Assembly: GCF_000426545.1 (NCBI RefSeq)
Contig: NZ_AUFO01000023.1
Location: 43,232-107,231 of the forward strand
DNA length: 64,000 bases
Direction of reading: 5' to 3'
DNA from: Paenibacillus massiliensis subsp. panacisoli DSM 21345
Lineage (GTDB): Bacteria; Bacillota; Bacilli; Paenibacillales; Paenibacillaceae
Shown: positions 63,581 to 64,000 of the stretch, one piece after another
Layout: every line of letters begins with the position of its first letter
Position numbering within the stretch: position 1 is the first letter of the stretch
Notes under the pieces: model-generated
What the model was told of the DNA's origin: nothing
What the model saw: the letters and a program-made list of their open reading frames with translations, nothing else
Databases searched by the model: none
Translations under genes and position numbers: made by a program

Positions 63581-63740
63581 GGCGTCTTCAACTATGCTTG
63601 CTACAGAGATGTGAGCTCACTGTTGTACTTCATATGAAGGGTCTCAAGGTTGCCACGGGACTAATCCTGCTATATGTGAAGCATACATCCTATCTGGTGT
63701 ACGGGATTAAAGGAAACTATGAATTTTTTTAAAAAACAGG

Positions 63741-63770
63741 TTGCAATCGAGTTAATATGTATGGTATATT
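63741..63770 (+). promoter_or_regulatory. rRNA operon promoter P1 candidate
   Basis: TTGCAA (63741-63746), 18 bp and TATATT (63765-63770), with an A/T-rich upstream stretch like an UP element. Confidence 0.6.
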
Positions 63771-63838
63771 GTTTCTTGCCGCTGAAAACGGTGATGTATC
63801 ATCAACTAGTGCAAAGCAAAATAAAAAATAAAAAAAGC

Positions 63839-63867
63839 TTGCACTCTTCAAAAGAAGATGATACAAT
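63839..63867 (+). promoter_or_regulatory. rRNA operon promoter P2 candidate
   Basis: TTGCAC (63839-63844), 17 bp and TACAAT (63862-63867), preceded by an A-rich tract. Tandem promoters of this kind precede rRNA operons. Confidence 0.75.
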
Positions 63868-63873
63868 ATAAAA

Positions 63874-64000
63874 GTTGCTGATTGTTCGAGAGAATGCAGC
63901 GACGAGATATGAAAAGTGTTACGGTTGATCTTTGAAAACTGAACAACGAGTGAGCGGATTTTGTGAAGCAAAATCCAACGCGAAGGTTTTTGGTACATGT
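63874..64000 (+). other. rRNA operon leader (partial)
   Basis: Downstream of P2 the sequence TGATCTTTGAAAACTGAACA (63928-63947) is the standard sequence found shortly before 16S rRNA genes in bacilli. The 16S gene itself is beyond base 64000. Confidence 0.8.

Noticed and set aside
1..64000. CRISPR arrays, insertion sequences, prophage or defence islands
   Set aside because: I saw no repeat-spacer array, transposase, integrase or phage gene; gene content is core throughout.

Overview
The window is the replication-origin region of a Gram-positive, endospore-forming bacterium. It is most likely a Paenibacillus or close relative. The grounds are the canonical Firmicutes order rpmH-rnpA-yidC-jag-mnmE-mnmG-rsmG-noc-parA-parB on one side of oriC and dnaA-dnaN-yaaA-recF-remB-gyrB-gyrA on the other, a WalRK-YycHIJ operon, sporulation-linked genes (yyaC, a YheC/YheD coat-type ATP-grasp protein), strong AGGAGG-type ribosome binding sites, frequent GTG and TTG starts, and mid-range base composition. 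The genus is inferred from gene content and order only.

Layout. 1-12.4 kb: a GNAT acetyltransferase cut by the window edge, a region able to fold into a knotted RNA, a 55-residue CxxH/CxxC protein, a TPR protein, DegV, a membrane HtrA protease, an unrecognised beta-rich protein and the walR-walK-yycH-yycI-yycJ operon on the minus strand. 12.8-16.4 kb: an Ohr peroxidase on the plus strand, an envelope LysM/G5/M23 peptidase and a secreted low-complexity protein. 16.9-24.5 kb: purA with an apparent PurR operator pair and leader terminator, then dnaB, rplI, gdpP, yybS and two small genes. 24.6-32.9 kb: an LCP cell-wall ligase, a D,D-carboxypeptidase and a five-gene peptide ABC transporter. 33.5-42.1 kb: rpsF-ssb-rpsR, small genes including yjzC, a candidate small RNA, tRNA-Ser(CGA), a DUF951 protein, an MscS channel, yyaC, a DUF4446 protein and parB-parA-noc. 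42.8-49.6 kb: rsmG-mnmG-mnmE-jag-yidC-rnpA-rpmH. 49.6-53.2 kb: a bipartite oriC, with DnaA boxes before dnaA and boxes plus a DnaA-trio-like element between dnaA and dnaN. 53.2-63.6 kb: yaaA, recF, remB, gyrB, a YheC/YheD gene on the opposite strand, gyrA, an HD-GYP protein and a short-chain dehydrogenase. The last 270 bases hold two rRNA-type promoters and the start of an rRNA leader; the 16S gene lies beyond the edge.

How the genes work together. The core is replication and segregation: DnaA, DnaN, RecF, gyrase, DnaB and Ssb, with ParA, ParB, Noc and two parS sites. Around it lie ribosome and tRNA-modification genes and envelope homeostasis genes (WalRK, HtrA, LCP, carboxypeptidase, M23 peptidase, YidC). 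Nearly all genes point away from oriC, as expected for highly expressed genes co-oriented with replication. I saw no transposon, prophage, CRISPR array or recognised defence system. The less explained items are two candidate structured RNAs, a parS site built into what looks like a transcription terminator, the purA leader, and short-period repeats upstream of walR, ohr and the unknown gene at 5087-6196.
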